Below are positions 49,508 through 62,600 of a DNA stretch of 64,000 bases, piece by piece; the stretch's first letter is position 1; each line of letters opens with the position of its first letter. This DNA comes from Burhinus oedicnemus (Eukaryota > Chordata > Aves > Charadriiformes > Burhinidae), in the NCBI GenBank assembly GCA_008921705.1, contig VFFE01007216.1:1351027-1415026 (forward strand). Reading direction: 5' to 3'. The notes under the pieces are model-generated. The model was not told the DNA's origin. It made no database searches and was given only the letters and a program-made list of their open reading frames with translations. Position numbers and translations under genes: made by a program.

Positions 49508-50940
49508 GAGGATCAAAATCTGGTTGAACCTATAACGTGTATTTTTCTTCTTCCAAATAAGGAATGGAAATAAGAGTGATAAAAACCAGATGATGATTCA
49601 GACTTATTGTAATTTTTAATAGGACAGAGCTGGCATAAACTCATTTTTTTCCCAGTCTAGAAGCACTGAATGTAAGCCATTTAAATGAGTAAACACTCAG
49701 GATTCCCATCAGTCAACAAGCCCTTTACTAAAACAAAGATTGCAAAATACAAACCAAATAGATCAAACGTGAGCCTGTCCAATACTAGGTATCTGAACAG
49801 AGCTCTGATTAGAGAAGAGGTTGTGCGATACCTCAGTGCTCTTGAATTTTAAAAATTTAATTCTCAACCAAGACATATATTTAATCATTCGTATATTTCC
49901 ACTTGAATGAACTAGGGTTTAACATGTGTAATTGTGTTTGTTCTGCAGCAGTTTGTAGGAAGTAGGACCTTTGCTCTTCAAAGGAGCGTGCAAGCACATG
50001 ACAGACTGTCCTGCCAAACAGAATTCTAGTCTCAGCACATGGATACAAAGTACAAGAAAATAATGAATCAATACTACAGCAGTCACTGCTCTCAATTTAT
50101 CAGTGATGCCTGGTTTGCCTGGAAATGGGATAAGAGATGTCAAAGGAAAGATGTGAATACTGAAGCATTTGGGGCTTGCTTCTATCCACAGAAGAGGGAT
50201 CTTCATTCTAATTTGAAAGAACAAGACTAGAATAAGCTGAAAGACAAAATATTGGATGGAAAATTAAGCCAAAGAAGCTCTATTATACTTAAATCCACTG
50301 TATGTTTGCTGTAAAATTGCACTACATTAAATGGGAGGAAAATATCATAGATTTGACAAATGAAGGCTCATGCAGCTTTAAAACTCTGAATTTACTATGT
50401 TCCTGGGAGCTGCTTCAGAACAGAAAAAATTCAGATTTTCTTTTTTTGTATTGAGTTTCATTATTTTTCTGTCTTCAAAATTTTTCTTTAAATGCATATC
50501 ACACATCAATAAAATAAATTCCTCATTAAATTTCTTTTTTTTTCCTTGAGAAAGTCATTCATTTCAATAAAGGATGTGAAAATAGATCTATCCATGCTGC
50601 ACATAAACTCTTCTAAGTAGAATTTAAACTTGGGTTTGTATATTTTTCTTAGCCTTCAGGCAGTAATTTGCTGAGGTTCGTTTAATCAACTGAGGTGCTA
50701 TTATGTGAACAACCAGCTGAAGGAAGTTTATTTCTAATATTCTTCAACAGATCCATCAGAGAATACTCCTTTACATATCCATATTACAAGTAGTATAATA
50801 GAGAGTAATCATTTTATAGTTACATTAATTCCTATACCTATTCCTGGAATTCTAGGATTAGGAATTTAAGAAACTCAGATGGGGATGTTGTTCGTTAAGT
50901 ATTAGAGTGTGATCAGCTTCTAGTCTAGGAATTTAAAGTT

Positions 50941-50968
50941 TTGTTAGAAAAAAAAAAATATCTAACAA
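50941..50968. repeat. Hairpin with A-rich loop
   Basis: TTGTTAGA and TCTAACAA form eight perfect pairs around a 12-base loop of A interrupted by one T. Confidence 0.85.
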
Positions 50969-52534
50969 GAATCTTACTCTGTGCCTGAATCTGGTGTAAT
51001 TTGTAGTACAGATATAACATTACTGACTGGATGAAATGGCAAGTGACTACACATATAACTTCACCTTGAACAGTTAGTTGCATTTATTGCAAGATATACA
51101 GCATGACCTGGCAGACAAGACCTTCTAGGCCCAGTTTCTAAGCTCCTTTGCTGTTGTGGCTAGGTCCTAAGCACCTTGCTTATTTAGACTACATTCGAGA
51201 CTGTCACATCCAAGCCCTATGTGTTATGACAGAGGCCTTTAGATTACAGCCGAGTACAAATAAATATTATCAAGTTCCCTGTGGCAAAATACAGTGTAAG
51301 TTCTGTACTGAGGCACACCATACATACACCAGGCTTGTACAAAGATGACTGTAAGCTACTTCTTTACATCTGTTATACATTGCTTGCCTTTCTTGTGTAC
51401 CCATTCAGAACCAGATTCTCATTTAAAAATCAAAATGCTGCAGGGTCTAATTACCAAGGCTCAGATTAGTATTTATTATGCAGTTATTCATCTTTGTAAT
51501 TGCTAGTCCCAAGCTTCCAGGTTTTTTTCCCAGAAAGAGAAACAAAACAAAGTTCAGATTTTAATTAGACTATTTTGTATATTATTAAAATTGAAAATCA
51601 TTATTTTCTCTTGCAGCAATTGCTGCAAGTTGCTCTTTTATTCGATAACACCTTTTAAATAAACCAAAAACCTTCTTTCCTCAACCTGGATCACCGCTAC
51701 TGACATCTCTCCCTCCTACTGTAACAAGCAGACGAGCCTCTCAAGGTGAGGGGAGCAGAGACTGAAATACAGTATTCTGATGTTGATGTTGGTTTTTGCA
51801 TGATAGGCTGGAAGCATTTCATAACTATGCTTAAGTTTTTCAGTTGCTTTTCATGAGACTGTTTCAAAAGGCCCCAGAAAAGATCCCAACAGCTCTCCCG
51901 TGGGTGAGCTGCACGTGGAAATCCAAATCATAGAGAAAATAAGCAATTAGACTATGAAACAGTCCTGCAATCCTAGCCCACAAATTTCCAACTGATCTCG
52001 GTTTAAAAGAAAATCCTGAAAGTGTGCCTACACCACGCAGCCAAGCGTGGAGCACACCCTTTAACATGCAAGACACTGAGCACCCAAACAGTCCTTCTGC
52101 CATGTCAAGCAACACTACCACAGGTCCTGTTTATAATAAACTTGTCACAACAACTTTAAAGGGTAAGTGAAAGCAGGTATGTCTGTTAGCACTGGACTTG
52201 CAGTGGTAAAGAGAAAAAATATAAAGAAAGAAGAGTCCTTAGCTGAAATTTTTGGATGACTGTAATATTAGAGAGATGAACTAGTTGTTCCTTCACATAA
52301 GCTTGTCAACTTATCTTTAGTATAAATATTTATCAAAAAGCTGAGCCCACAGATGGCACTTGAACAGCTGTATTTGGGCATCTTTGCTTGTGCCCCGCCC
52401 TGGAAAACGCAGATTTCTGTAAAATATTGTGGTGATAGCCACCAGCTAAACTTTTTCAAACCGTAAAAGCTTCACTCCAGGTGAGTTAGTTCAGTCTGCA
52501 GTTGCAGGGGAGGTGTGCCCTGCAAATTGGTGAG

Positions 52535-52585
52535 CGCAGTCGCTTCAGCGGTGCTTCAGGGCTCTCGACAGTGAGGCGGCCGCCG
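52535..52585. promoter_or_regulatory. Small CpG-dense patch with NotI site
   Basis: Seven CpG dinucleotides occur in 51 bases, including GCGGCCGC at 52576-52583, in a region otherwise nearly free of CpG. It is much shorter than a normal CpG island. It could be a remnant of a promoter, part of an unrecognised transposable element, or chance. Confidence 0.3.
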
Positions 52586-52717
52586 GGAGTCAGTAAGGCC
52601 TGAGGCAGCTCAGCAACTAACTGGGCTCCATTCCCTTATTTTGCTCTGCTTCAGCCTTGCTGAACCACCCTTTTGCTGACCTGCTGGGACAGCAGAAGAA
52701 AACTAAAGTGCGGTACT

Positions 52718-53211
52718 GAAGAATTCAAGAAAGACATTGAGGTGCTGGAGCGTGTCCAGAGAAGGGCAACAAAGCTGGTGAGGGGTCTGGAGCACAAGTC
52801 TTCTGAGGAGCCGCTGAGGGAACTGGGGTTGTTTAGCCTGGAGAAAAGGAGGCTGAGGGGAGACCTTATCACTCTCTACAACTACCTGAAAGGAGGAGGT
52901 TGCAGAGAGGTGGGGGTTGGTCTCTTCTCCCAAGTAACAGGCAATAGGATGAGAGGAAATGGCCTCAAGTTGTGCCAGGGGAGGTTTAGATTGGTGTTAG
53001 GAAAAATTTCTTCACCGAAAGGGTTATCAAGCATTGGAACAGGCTGCCCAGAGAAGTGGTTGAGTCACCATCCCTGGAGGTATTTAAAAGATTTGTAGAT
53101 GTGGTGCTGAGGGACATGGTTTAGTGGTAATTCGGCAGTGTTAGGTTAACAGTTGGACTTGATGATCTTAAAGGTCTCTTGCAACCAAAACAATTCTATG
53201 ATTCTAATTCT
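52718..53211 (+). mobile_element. CR1 LINE 3' end, well preserved
   Basis: Plus-strand CR1 of the kind whose 3' UTR reads GACATGGTTTAGTGGTAATT and TTAGGTTAACAGTTGGACTT, ending in CAATTCTATGATTCTAATTCT at about 53211. It is 5'-truncated near GAATTCAAGAAAGACATTG. It stays close to the family sequence that I remember, so it is probably one of the younger copies. Confidence 0.94.
52727..53098 (+). pseudogene. CR1 ORF2 C-terminal fragment
   Basis: This open stretch encodes the last part of CR1 ORF2: [38 protein letters not shown] and YNYLKGGG, then [20 protein letters not shown]. After KISS the frame departs from the expected [18 protein letters not shown] block: [20 protein letters not shown] is the out-of-frame reading of that segment, showing a frameshift near TTCACCGAAAGG. 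The catalytic core is absent, so no enzyme activity is expected. Confidence 0.85.
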
Positions 53212-53640
53212 AAAAGCACCCCCTGGGACCAGTCAGGGATGGGTCAGGGCTGTTGGTGCCTGCAGGCCCTGGCACACTCCCTGGCACACCGGGCAAGGCC
53301 TGTGGGGCTCCCACAGCGGAGGGATGGCACCCATGTTGCACCTCTGCAGCTCAGAAGTCTCTTTTGCCTCCCTTACCTCTATCCCATTCCTCAGACGGCA
53401 TCTAGGAGCTGTTAGCAGCATCCCGTTCCCTCCCTCTCAGCCCTCTCCCTGTGCTTCCCACACACTCAGGGGCTTTTTCTTTCATCACCTCTTCCGGCGT
53501 ACCCGTGCAGGGTGGCAGCAAGATCTGCCCCAAAAAGCCTGGGGCCCAGCGCAGGAGCTGGGTCCTCTAGGTTCCCCTTGTTGTGTTTCTATAAGAATAA
53601 AGATCTAAGCTGTATCAGAGATGTATTAAATTAGACGTGT
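53212..53640 (+). other. GC-rich tract ending in AATAAA, origin unknown
   Basis: Directly after the CR1 tail the sequence becomes GC-rich (CCTGGCACACTCCCTGGCAC, CCTGGGGCCCAGCGCAGGAG) for about 370 bases. It then returns to AT-rich at CTATAAGAATAAAGATC. The open frame at 53153-53608 on the plus strand is 151 codons, but it starts inside the CR1 tail and has no recognised domain. The tract could be the 3' part of an unknown LTR, a retroposed transcript end or a noncoding exon. Confidence 0.35.
53596..53601 (+). promoter_or_regulatory. Possible polyadenylation signal AATAAA
   Basis: AATAAA lies at the boundary where the GC-rich tract ends, as at the 3' end of a transcript or LTR. AATAAA is frequent by chance in AT-rich DNA, so only the context makes it notable. 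Confidence 0.3.
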
Positions 53641-56600
53641 TTGTAATATGGGGGGGTAAAGATGTACATATGAACTCAGGAAGGCAAGGAAAAAGCAGCA
53701 CAGGCTCTACAGTCTTACATACACAGTAATATTAAAACTTACCACTAAATTTGTCATCACCAAGGACAAATTTGTTAGCGTAAACATAGGAAATTATTGG
53801 AGTAACAAAATACTGGAACCATTCTTTTAATTGTTATCTCCATTGCATAAAATGTCAAAATATTTTCTTTTTTACCTCTGTTAGCATTTGGGTCTGTTAT
53901 TTAACACTGCAGGAATGTTAGGTAATATTTTCTTGCATTTAACCTGCAATAAAACCAAAGGAAAATAAGGATTAAATGCAAAGGAATGTGACTGGTATCC
54001 GTGCCATTTGAGAGGCCACAGCTCTACAGAAAGCTGAAGGTGCAATACTCCAGTTGTGACAACATAGCCTGGTATGCACAAAATTTTTAATTTAATAAAT
54101 TAATTTAATAATTACTGATCTTCTTTGCATAGCTCTGCCTAAGAACCTGCAGTGTTTTCCTGTACTGTGAGTACTGCGTGCACTGCACTAGCAACATCTA
54201 GCTGGCTTGGGCACATGCCCACTCAATAAGGGTGACTTTGTTTGAAGAAGACATAATTTTCTATTATCAGTCTCTCAGAATTAGAAATCCATAAGCTCCT
54301 ACTTCAATGACAGCTATAAAAAGTGTCATTAAAAATGGTTATATTCATGTTGCATGTGCATATTCATTCTAATACACAATTTTTTATTACTACTTTATTT
54401 CCTTTTTATAGACCTAGTTCACAGCAGTGGCTTGCACTTCTCAGAAATATCCTTGCGTGCTATACCGACCTTAGAGATGAAAAATAACCTCTACTGAAGT
54501 TCCTGCTTAGTCAGTGCTGTTAGGGCAGAGTCTGTGTGTCCTCATGAAGTAGTTTTGACTATACTGATTCGATAGATTGGTTTTATCCAGAAGAATGAAT
54601 CTTGTCTTTTTTGTTTTAGAAGATATGAGACAACAGAAATCTGGAGTGTGGGCTGTAGAAGAGGGCTCCTTTTGCCCGAGGACTAGTGTGTTAATTAGAA
54701 TGAGGCTAGCACAACATAAAATTGATTCCCTTTGCAATATGTTTTTGCCTCTCTGCTGTAGGATCTGTTTTCACAGAAGAAGCTATTTATGAACCAAGTT
54801 GTCATGTTCTGTCAGGCAATCTATGACACTATTCCTATCCTCTGACGGCTGCTGCTTCTGATTACACCGATGACGGCTTGCCTCAGGATAGTCATATCAA
54901 TCTTTTTCTCTAAGAAATATTCTTGACTTTGATTCCCTTTTCATCTTGTTGCACAAAAATCTTCTTATCTTTGGGGGAAGTTCTAATTGTTAGCTGTGCT
55001 ATTCTCTTGATTAAAAAATACCCTCTGCTTCATGCTTACTTCCTATCCTGACAAAACATGAGCAGAACTGTGGGAATGGTTCAGCAACAGTTCTTGCTTG
55101 TGGAGTGTTTCTTAAGAGGAGAAATAAGCTCTTGTACAGCTTGCAGGGACTGGAGACATGGGTAAGGAACTCCTGCTTCAAGTTCACCTTTTCAAACGGA
55201 GTTCAGACAGGGAGTTGCCACAATTATTGTTTATAGCAGAGCTTTACATTCCTTTGTCCCTTGAAATTTTGAGCCTAGACTACAGCAGATGAACACAACT
55301 TTATGCAAACAGGTAGACAGTCATCACAGACAGTCCCTGGAGAAAAAACATTGCATGAAGCATATACTGTGACTACCTTCTCTTGGCTTTGTGATTATTC
55401 CTCATGCCACTTCCCTCTCTGTGAGTGACAGAGAACCCTCCATGAGTTGCATGTGGGAATCTAACATCAATGAAGCGGTTGTTTGATGTGTCTTTGGTAA
55501 GTTGAGCAGCTAGAAAATGGGAAGTCAGAATCACTCTAGAAGAACCTCCATTTTTTGTAAGGTGTGATGGTCAGAACAAGTGAAGGTAAATACCTTCCCC
55601 TACAAATATGTCTTTCCAGTGTTACGTGAGTTCAAAGCTACTTTTTCTAACGGGAAGCAGAAAAAGATGGAGTGACCTTTGAGATTAGCTAAGAAAGCTT
55701 CATCCCTGCTCCAAAGCAAAGAATGTCATAAAGAAAGCCCAAGTGCTCACCTGCCTAAACTCTCTGCAAAGGGGGCAAGTCAGTGACCATTAAGCTGCTG
55801 TTCCCTTTCAGATCAAGCACTGGAAGCAGCTGGGAAATCAATTTCACGGCAGTTAAGAAAAGGAAGACATAAACATGTACTGGGGTGTGAGCTAATGCTT
55901 CTCATTTCTTCCACAGAGGAAGGGAAAGGACTTCAGCCTGACAAATACACCTAAGTTAGATCACAGTGTCAGTCTAGCATTTGACTTGCTTGAATTCCAT
56001 GTAAGGGAAATTGTACTCTTAAAATTGGACTTTCCAATATCCAATTAAAAGCATAAGTGTTTAACTCAAGCATGCAAGTATACTTCTGTTACTTTTTCAA
56101 TTTTATTTTCCTTTGCAGATCTACAGATGCTCTTTTATAGCTTGTCTATCAACAGAGTTGTTAATTAAGCTGTAGCAAAGCTGGATACAGCCCTCAATTA
56201 TATCTTAAAGAGTAAGAAGATAATGGGAATTATAACTTAACAGAATTAGCATTGCTGCATATGCATTGCTGGTAAGGCAACAAGAGTTACTGGCAGTGGG
56301 GGATCCAGTTGGCTTTCAAATCTCAGTCTTATTTTATTGGAGATGCAGTTAGAGAAGGGTAAATATCTTTAGACTTATAAATGTTCAGCAGAATTATGAA
56401 GTTAATGAGCATCTTCAAATATCTCTTCAATGCATTAATTTTTCAGTCTTAAATCATTCAGCTAAAGTTTCCAATTATAAGCTTCACAGGCTGAAATCCT
56501 GACTCCAGCACAATTAAAATGAGTTTTCTAATTGACTTTGATGGAATCTAGATTTCACTTTTTTATGCCTGTATTATTTCTGTAAATGTGTGTGTGCACA

Positions 56601-59600
56601 CTTGTGTATTTTAAGTGACACTAAGATTCTGATATTATCAGGTGATTCCCTGAGACTGAATCCATTCTAAAAGTCATGTACCCCATTGTAGTTAGGACTT
56701 ATTCAAGCCCCATATATGATGCTTCCTTTGATTTTCTTAATGAGCCCACTAGTAAGGCAGAGAACCAGATGTCGTTTCAGAGCCAGCACAGGGTAGGAGC
56801 AAGCACTCAAGACATATTGTTCAGAGAGATGCAGACCAGAAGGCAGAAAAAGTAATTTTGGTGATATTTTTCCCTGTGTCATTGAGTCTGAATCAAAAAA
56901 ATCCCCAGAAGTACCTTGTGAGTGAAGTATGAGAAAGAAATGAGGCCCTCATTCATGCTTGTTATTTAATGCACACTGGTAAGTTCAGTTTGACAGGATC
57001 CCTAGCTTTCCTTCTGCTTCTATTTAACACAGTTTCAAAATTTGTACAAGAAAGTGGGTGGAATAAGAGAAATCAATGGATGTTATGTAGTTCAGCAGCC
57101 CCTGACCTATCTCACATACTGATCCCATACATGGGCTGGAAGGTGCCAAGAAATCTCAATTTCCTGGTATTTGTAGATACAGTTGTTTTAGACTTCTAAT
57201 GGCAACAATAGGCCTGGGAATTATGGTCATCATATAGCTATGAAATCAAACTGTATGAGAAACTGTAAATGCACTCTGACACGGTCACTTAGTCAGGTCC
57301 CCATAGAGATCAACTCCAAAAGTAGATTGTTACTATCAGACTGCAGTTGTCTTCCTGAAGGTTGGTTTTCTTTAGTAGGGTTTATGAAACTTGAATCCAT
57401 TTAGCAGGTAACCAAGAAGTGGGAAAAGACAGAGTATTCTACAAAATCTTTGGATTTATGGAGCTGTTAAGTCACCCGTATCCTCCTATCACTTTTTTAT
57501 GGACTGGTCTTTTAGAAAATTTATTTGGATTTGAAGCAGGCCAACCTGCTTACCTCACGTAGCAGCTACCAAGTCTTAGGTAGCATGAAGAGACAGAAAC
57601 CACACTGGACAAGCAGCCTCTGGAGACCCCTAGGCACAGACTTTCATCCTGCTACAGACCTTCCACTGTGTAAAGTACAAGCTGCTCTGAAAAGCAGCAA
57701 GCGTATCTTTTTGGCAAGATTAAGATGCCTAGATTTTGCTTACTGCACTTTTTGAAAATAACATTTAGAAACCTTGATCTCAAAGTCAATTTGTTTGGGC
57801 ATGATTATCAGTAAAAGCTTTTTGATCCACTTTAGAGTATAATACAGCAGCATAAAAACACCTTTCAGTTCTCTTCAGTAAGAATTCCCTTTTCAAACTT
57901 AGTTCAGTCAAGTGCTGAAATTTATTTCTTATGAAAGAAGCTCCACAAAAAAAGGAAATGTATAGTGAGGCTTGGCATATCTATTTGTTTCCTAAGTGTA
58001 TGTGGCATTCAAGCAGATTAGCAGGCTACCTTCTCAAAATGTTTTCTGATGTTCACAGGAGTAGAAAGGACACAGCTGATAGATGCCAACATTTTTTTTT
58101 CCATATGTTGCTATTGTAATAACTATTGTAAGTGCATACAGTAATTCCACATTTGACCTGGCTCTATTACTCTTCATAATAATGACAATTCACTTTACAG
58201 GAGGTCACATGGGAGAAAAGTAGACTATTCAAAATGTAAGGTATTACTCAGATGATATGATATATGCATCAGCCCAGCAATCTCTGTCAGTAGTGTGTAG
58301 ATATATCTGAGGTACCTTTAAATGAGATAGCTCAGGTACAGAGAGCACGACAGTTGCAGCAGTATGGAGCTCAGCATAGGCTAATTCACCAGTTTTGGCA
58401 ATTTTCTATTAGCTATAAAGCAAAGGTCTCACTGCCTAGAAGGGTGGCACAGGTTTGTGGCACGTTGTGTGCCACAGGAGGTAACTACAGGAAAAGGGTA
58501 GAAATATGCATAAGTATGTATTTTATTCAGGTATACATAGATATGCTTTGTGCTTTTTTATTTATATAAAATCTATTTTCTTTAGGAACGAAAAAATCCG
58601 CAAGTATTAGATAAAGTATAGCCAGGATTGTATGTTATGGTGAAGCTGCATAATTAAGAGGAACACTCCATGAGATAATACATGGGCTGGAGACTTATGC
58701 ATTAGTTTGGATTCCCCTTTTCTGCCTACTCCTAATCTCTGTCTTGTCAGATAAGTGACAGTATTTCCCTCAGTTAATTTGGTTGTATTCTGTTATGATA
58801 GTCAATGCTAGCCTCCCAGCATTAGTGTTGACCAATTTAGCAGCAAATGCTATATTGGGGGAAGGGGGGAGCTTTAAAGTATCCATTTGTTTCCTTTACT
58901 CAAAAATATTCATTTTGATGCTGATAGTAAGCAGCAGCCTTACTGTCCCTGTTTGATGTATGTGTTCTGGAAAACCAAACACTCTAGGAACTCCTTCAGA
59001 GTATTTATAGGCAACAGGAACTCAGGAGGTGAGCAAGTGAGACTAGGATGCATATCAATAACCCAGTAAATACACTGTAGGGAGAAACATTATGCTGATC
59101 TTATACTGGGGACAAAGATTACATAGCATGATTTAAATATTAAAGATGGAAAGGTTATTCTTTGTAATATTAAACAGAAGAAAGACATTAGTAGATGGCA
59201 ATGGTACATTTCCTCTAATCTACTTTACTGGGAGTATTCAAAATTCATGAGGATTTTTTTAAGACACTAAAAAAAGTTAGGCTCTTGCTCTTTGCTTTCT
59301 AGTTTGGGCAAATGTTTTCAATAAAGTATAAAATCTAAAAACTTTCCCAAGCTCACAACAAATGTGTGTATAAAACACATTGCAAAGTACCCACACCCTC
59401 CTCCTTGAGATCAGGTGACTCATTTTTGCCTTTTGAATAGTGCTTAACACAGCAGGGGAATGCCTTCACCTGGCCCTTTGTGCTACCCTTTGTAATAGCA
59501 GTGGTGCACAAAACCTTTAGCATAAGATATCACCAGTCAGTCAGGCTTTTCTCTGATGGATTTACTAAAAGGCAAATTTAAGAGATGGAATCTGCTATGA

Positions 59601-62600
59601 ATCTAAAAAAAAAAAGAAAACATTTAATACATAAAAAACACCTCTTACTCACTACAAAAGCAAGACCTCTATTTGCTTTTATTTTTGTTAATTTTTTCTA
59701 TGCCACGTGACATAGCTCAACTTACACTGTATTGGCACATTGGAGATACAGACATGTGAACAAAGCACTGTGGAATGGTGTGGTGTGATCCTGCAGCAGA
59801 CAAGCTCCTCTGGTTACGAATGTGTACAATCATGTCCTTTTTACCCACGAACTTTATGCTGAGTTTACTGTGGTGTAAGAGCCGGGCTGTGCTGGCTCTC
59901 TCTGGATATCTGGTCACTTTAAAGCTAAAGATTAAACAAAGTATTCATTCTTTCTATCACATTTTTAAAAGAAAACTAAGAAGAATAGGGAAAAAGTATT
60001 TCCTTTCTTTCAACGAAAGGACGTGAGCCTCTAACAGGAGAAAAGAGATATGAAACAACAAAGGGTGAGTGATGGAAAGGAAGTGCTTGGGTTTTGTTTA
60101 AAGAGAAAGCCACTTTTGTTCTGTTATGCTCGAATTCCTGCTATTTTAGAGCGGAAAAGAGTATCCCCTGCTGAGCATCTCTGCAGAACTAATGAGGCAC
60201 CTTGTTGACTGCTATACTGCATTGCTTTTTAAATAGAATTCATGATGGGGTACCATTTTAAAATCCTAGAGCAGACTTGTGCCGAACTCTCCAGCTACAA
60301 ATGGAGCATCAGGGACCAGAATTACTGTTTCCTGCATTAAATCAGTGTGAATTCAGCCGCAGATCAGATCGGTCTGCAAATTGAGCATCTGAGCCTGCGG
60401 GTTACCCTGTCTTTTATTGTTTGTGCTACCCTGAACTTTCAACACAATGATTGTCCTACCAGTGGAGAAGCCCTTCTCTGCAGCCTTCAGAGCCAGCCCG
60501 TGCTGTGCATTACACCAGATAAAGTAGAGAGGTGCTGACAGAAGAATTGCCAGTGATGTCTTCTCTAGCCAGTTTCCCTCATAGTACAAACTCCCCAGTG
60601 TGCGAGTGTGGTTCAGGTACATTTTTCCTGTCACATTGCTGTGTTTTCAGCAGTAAGAAATGGAAAGCAAACATTAAAGAATAGAAACAATGCCATGTTT
60701 TTGGATCAGGAACCCACTTCCGTGCAGCATTCTTTCAACCGGATGGCGGAATGTAATGATAAAATACAGTGACAATAAAATCATTTGGAGATCAGGAATG
60801 CTTCGAATTCCATTCCTTTTGCTTTTGTTTTAACAGGTCCTCTTTGCCATGCTGTGATATCCTTGGAATTGAGTTCATTTTTGATCAGTAATAACAATGC
60901 AAAGCAAACTGTGCTTCAAATGCTTTCTCGTTCATGAAATTCAATTGCGGAGATATGCAAAAGAGAGAGCGTAACTGCCTCTAGGACTTCTTCAGCCCTT
61001 GCTTCCAACTCTATTATTACATATTGATCCTCTGGGGCACTTTATTCAAATTTCATACAACTTACCACTTGCAGAAAACGTGGTCAGTTTTGGAGATCCA
61101 GCTGCTGGCCTGACTCCAAATGTTCAGCTGCTTTCTCCTGTGTCCTACAATGTAGGGCTTGAGTCACAGCCTTGGCTGAATGAAATCCTCCCGTCTACTG
61201 TCGTGCCATACTGTGTGTGTCTTCCAACATTTCATCCCTGAAGTCCTTTTTTCTGTACAGTTTCTTAAAACCTTGGCTAAACAGATGCATCCAATACCAT
61301 TATTTTCCTTCCAAAGAGCATGTATTTATAAGGAATAGATACCGTCCCTCTGCCTTGAAAAGGATCATACTTGTGTCTCCACTAGATGTGGCAACATCAG
61401 CAACGTCTGAGGAGCTAAGGCATTCCCAGACTGAAACAAACACACTGGATCCTCATCTTGGTCCGATACTGAGTTTCTGTTACCACACATAACCAGCATT
61501 ATTGCTGATTTGTACTGACTCATAATCTAGTTACTGTCATGAGCTAACAAAGGCAGAACTGCAATTTTAATTCCACATATAAATAATTTTATGGACAGCT
61601 TTAATCAAGTTTTTCCTTTAGCTTTTCGTGGAAGTTTGGATTTCAGGAAACAGTATCTATACAACTATCCTCTGCAGAGTAATTAAGACTAATTTGCTGT
61701 ATTTAATTAAATTAAGCCAATTTCTTCTCCCATTGGATTATTTGGAGGTAGGATTAGATGCAGGCAGAGCAAATAGTCAGATTTTACCATTTTGAACTGC
61801 CCTACCCTTCTGAAGATTTTCCATTTCCAGACTACCCCCCCCTCACTGCAATTAACTAACGCCCTGCCACGAGGCATTGAACTGCCAGTTAGAAAGGTTG
61901 TTTGGGATTTAGTGGGAAATCTCTGGTGTGCCTTGGAGAAAGCCTGTGGAGGTAATATGCAGGGTCAGGTGGATCAAGAGCTTAATGAGAACACTAATGG
62001 GAACATCTCCTTTTTCTGTATGTGAAATAAATAGAGGAAAACTAATGAGGTTACATTGTCATCAAGCTTTGCATTTTCCACCCTGTAAACTGGTCTCTTC
62101 AGCCTTACTTCTGCTTGTACTTAGGGAACTTGTTTCCTGAAAATCTAAAGCTCCCTTTTTATGTGCATATTGAAATAAGTTGAAAATAGTATACACATAA
62201 CATGGAAGAGGTATAACACATAATTGCCAAAATAACCAACTGCTACTATCCCATTTGGTCTAATTTTAACACCACAGACATGAATACAGAAAAATAATAT
62301 TCAAATATAGCTTTTCAAAAACAACATTTCTAGAGGGTTTATTCTTCCATTGGACTTTTTAAAGTGGTTTCGGAAGAGAAGAATAATTCATCCACCATTT
62401 AGCTCCAGTTTCCCTTAAAAAACTACCTCATTATGGTCTATTCTCTATGTAGGTATTTCCATTTTGAGAACTTTTCTGGAATCAGTGCCTGTTTATTAGC
62501 CTTATGATAAGCAGCAGTCACATACTAAAAAATATAGATTGCATTGTGAATTAAGAAGATGTGTGGCTTCTAAACTATTGCAGCAGAATAGCTGGGTTTT

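Larger units (their letters stand above)
48126..52500. other. No recognised gene, with short perfect inverted repeats
   Basis: AT-rich sequence. It contains a 21-base odd palindrome (49487-49507) and an A-rich-loop hairpin (50941-50968). The open frames, including 141 codons at 48505-48930 on the minus strand, were not recognised. Confidence 0.45.

Noticed and set aside
56588..56601. (TG)n run with the palindrome GTGTGCACAC
   Set aside because: Too short to be a meaningful microsatellite, and expected by chance.
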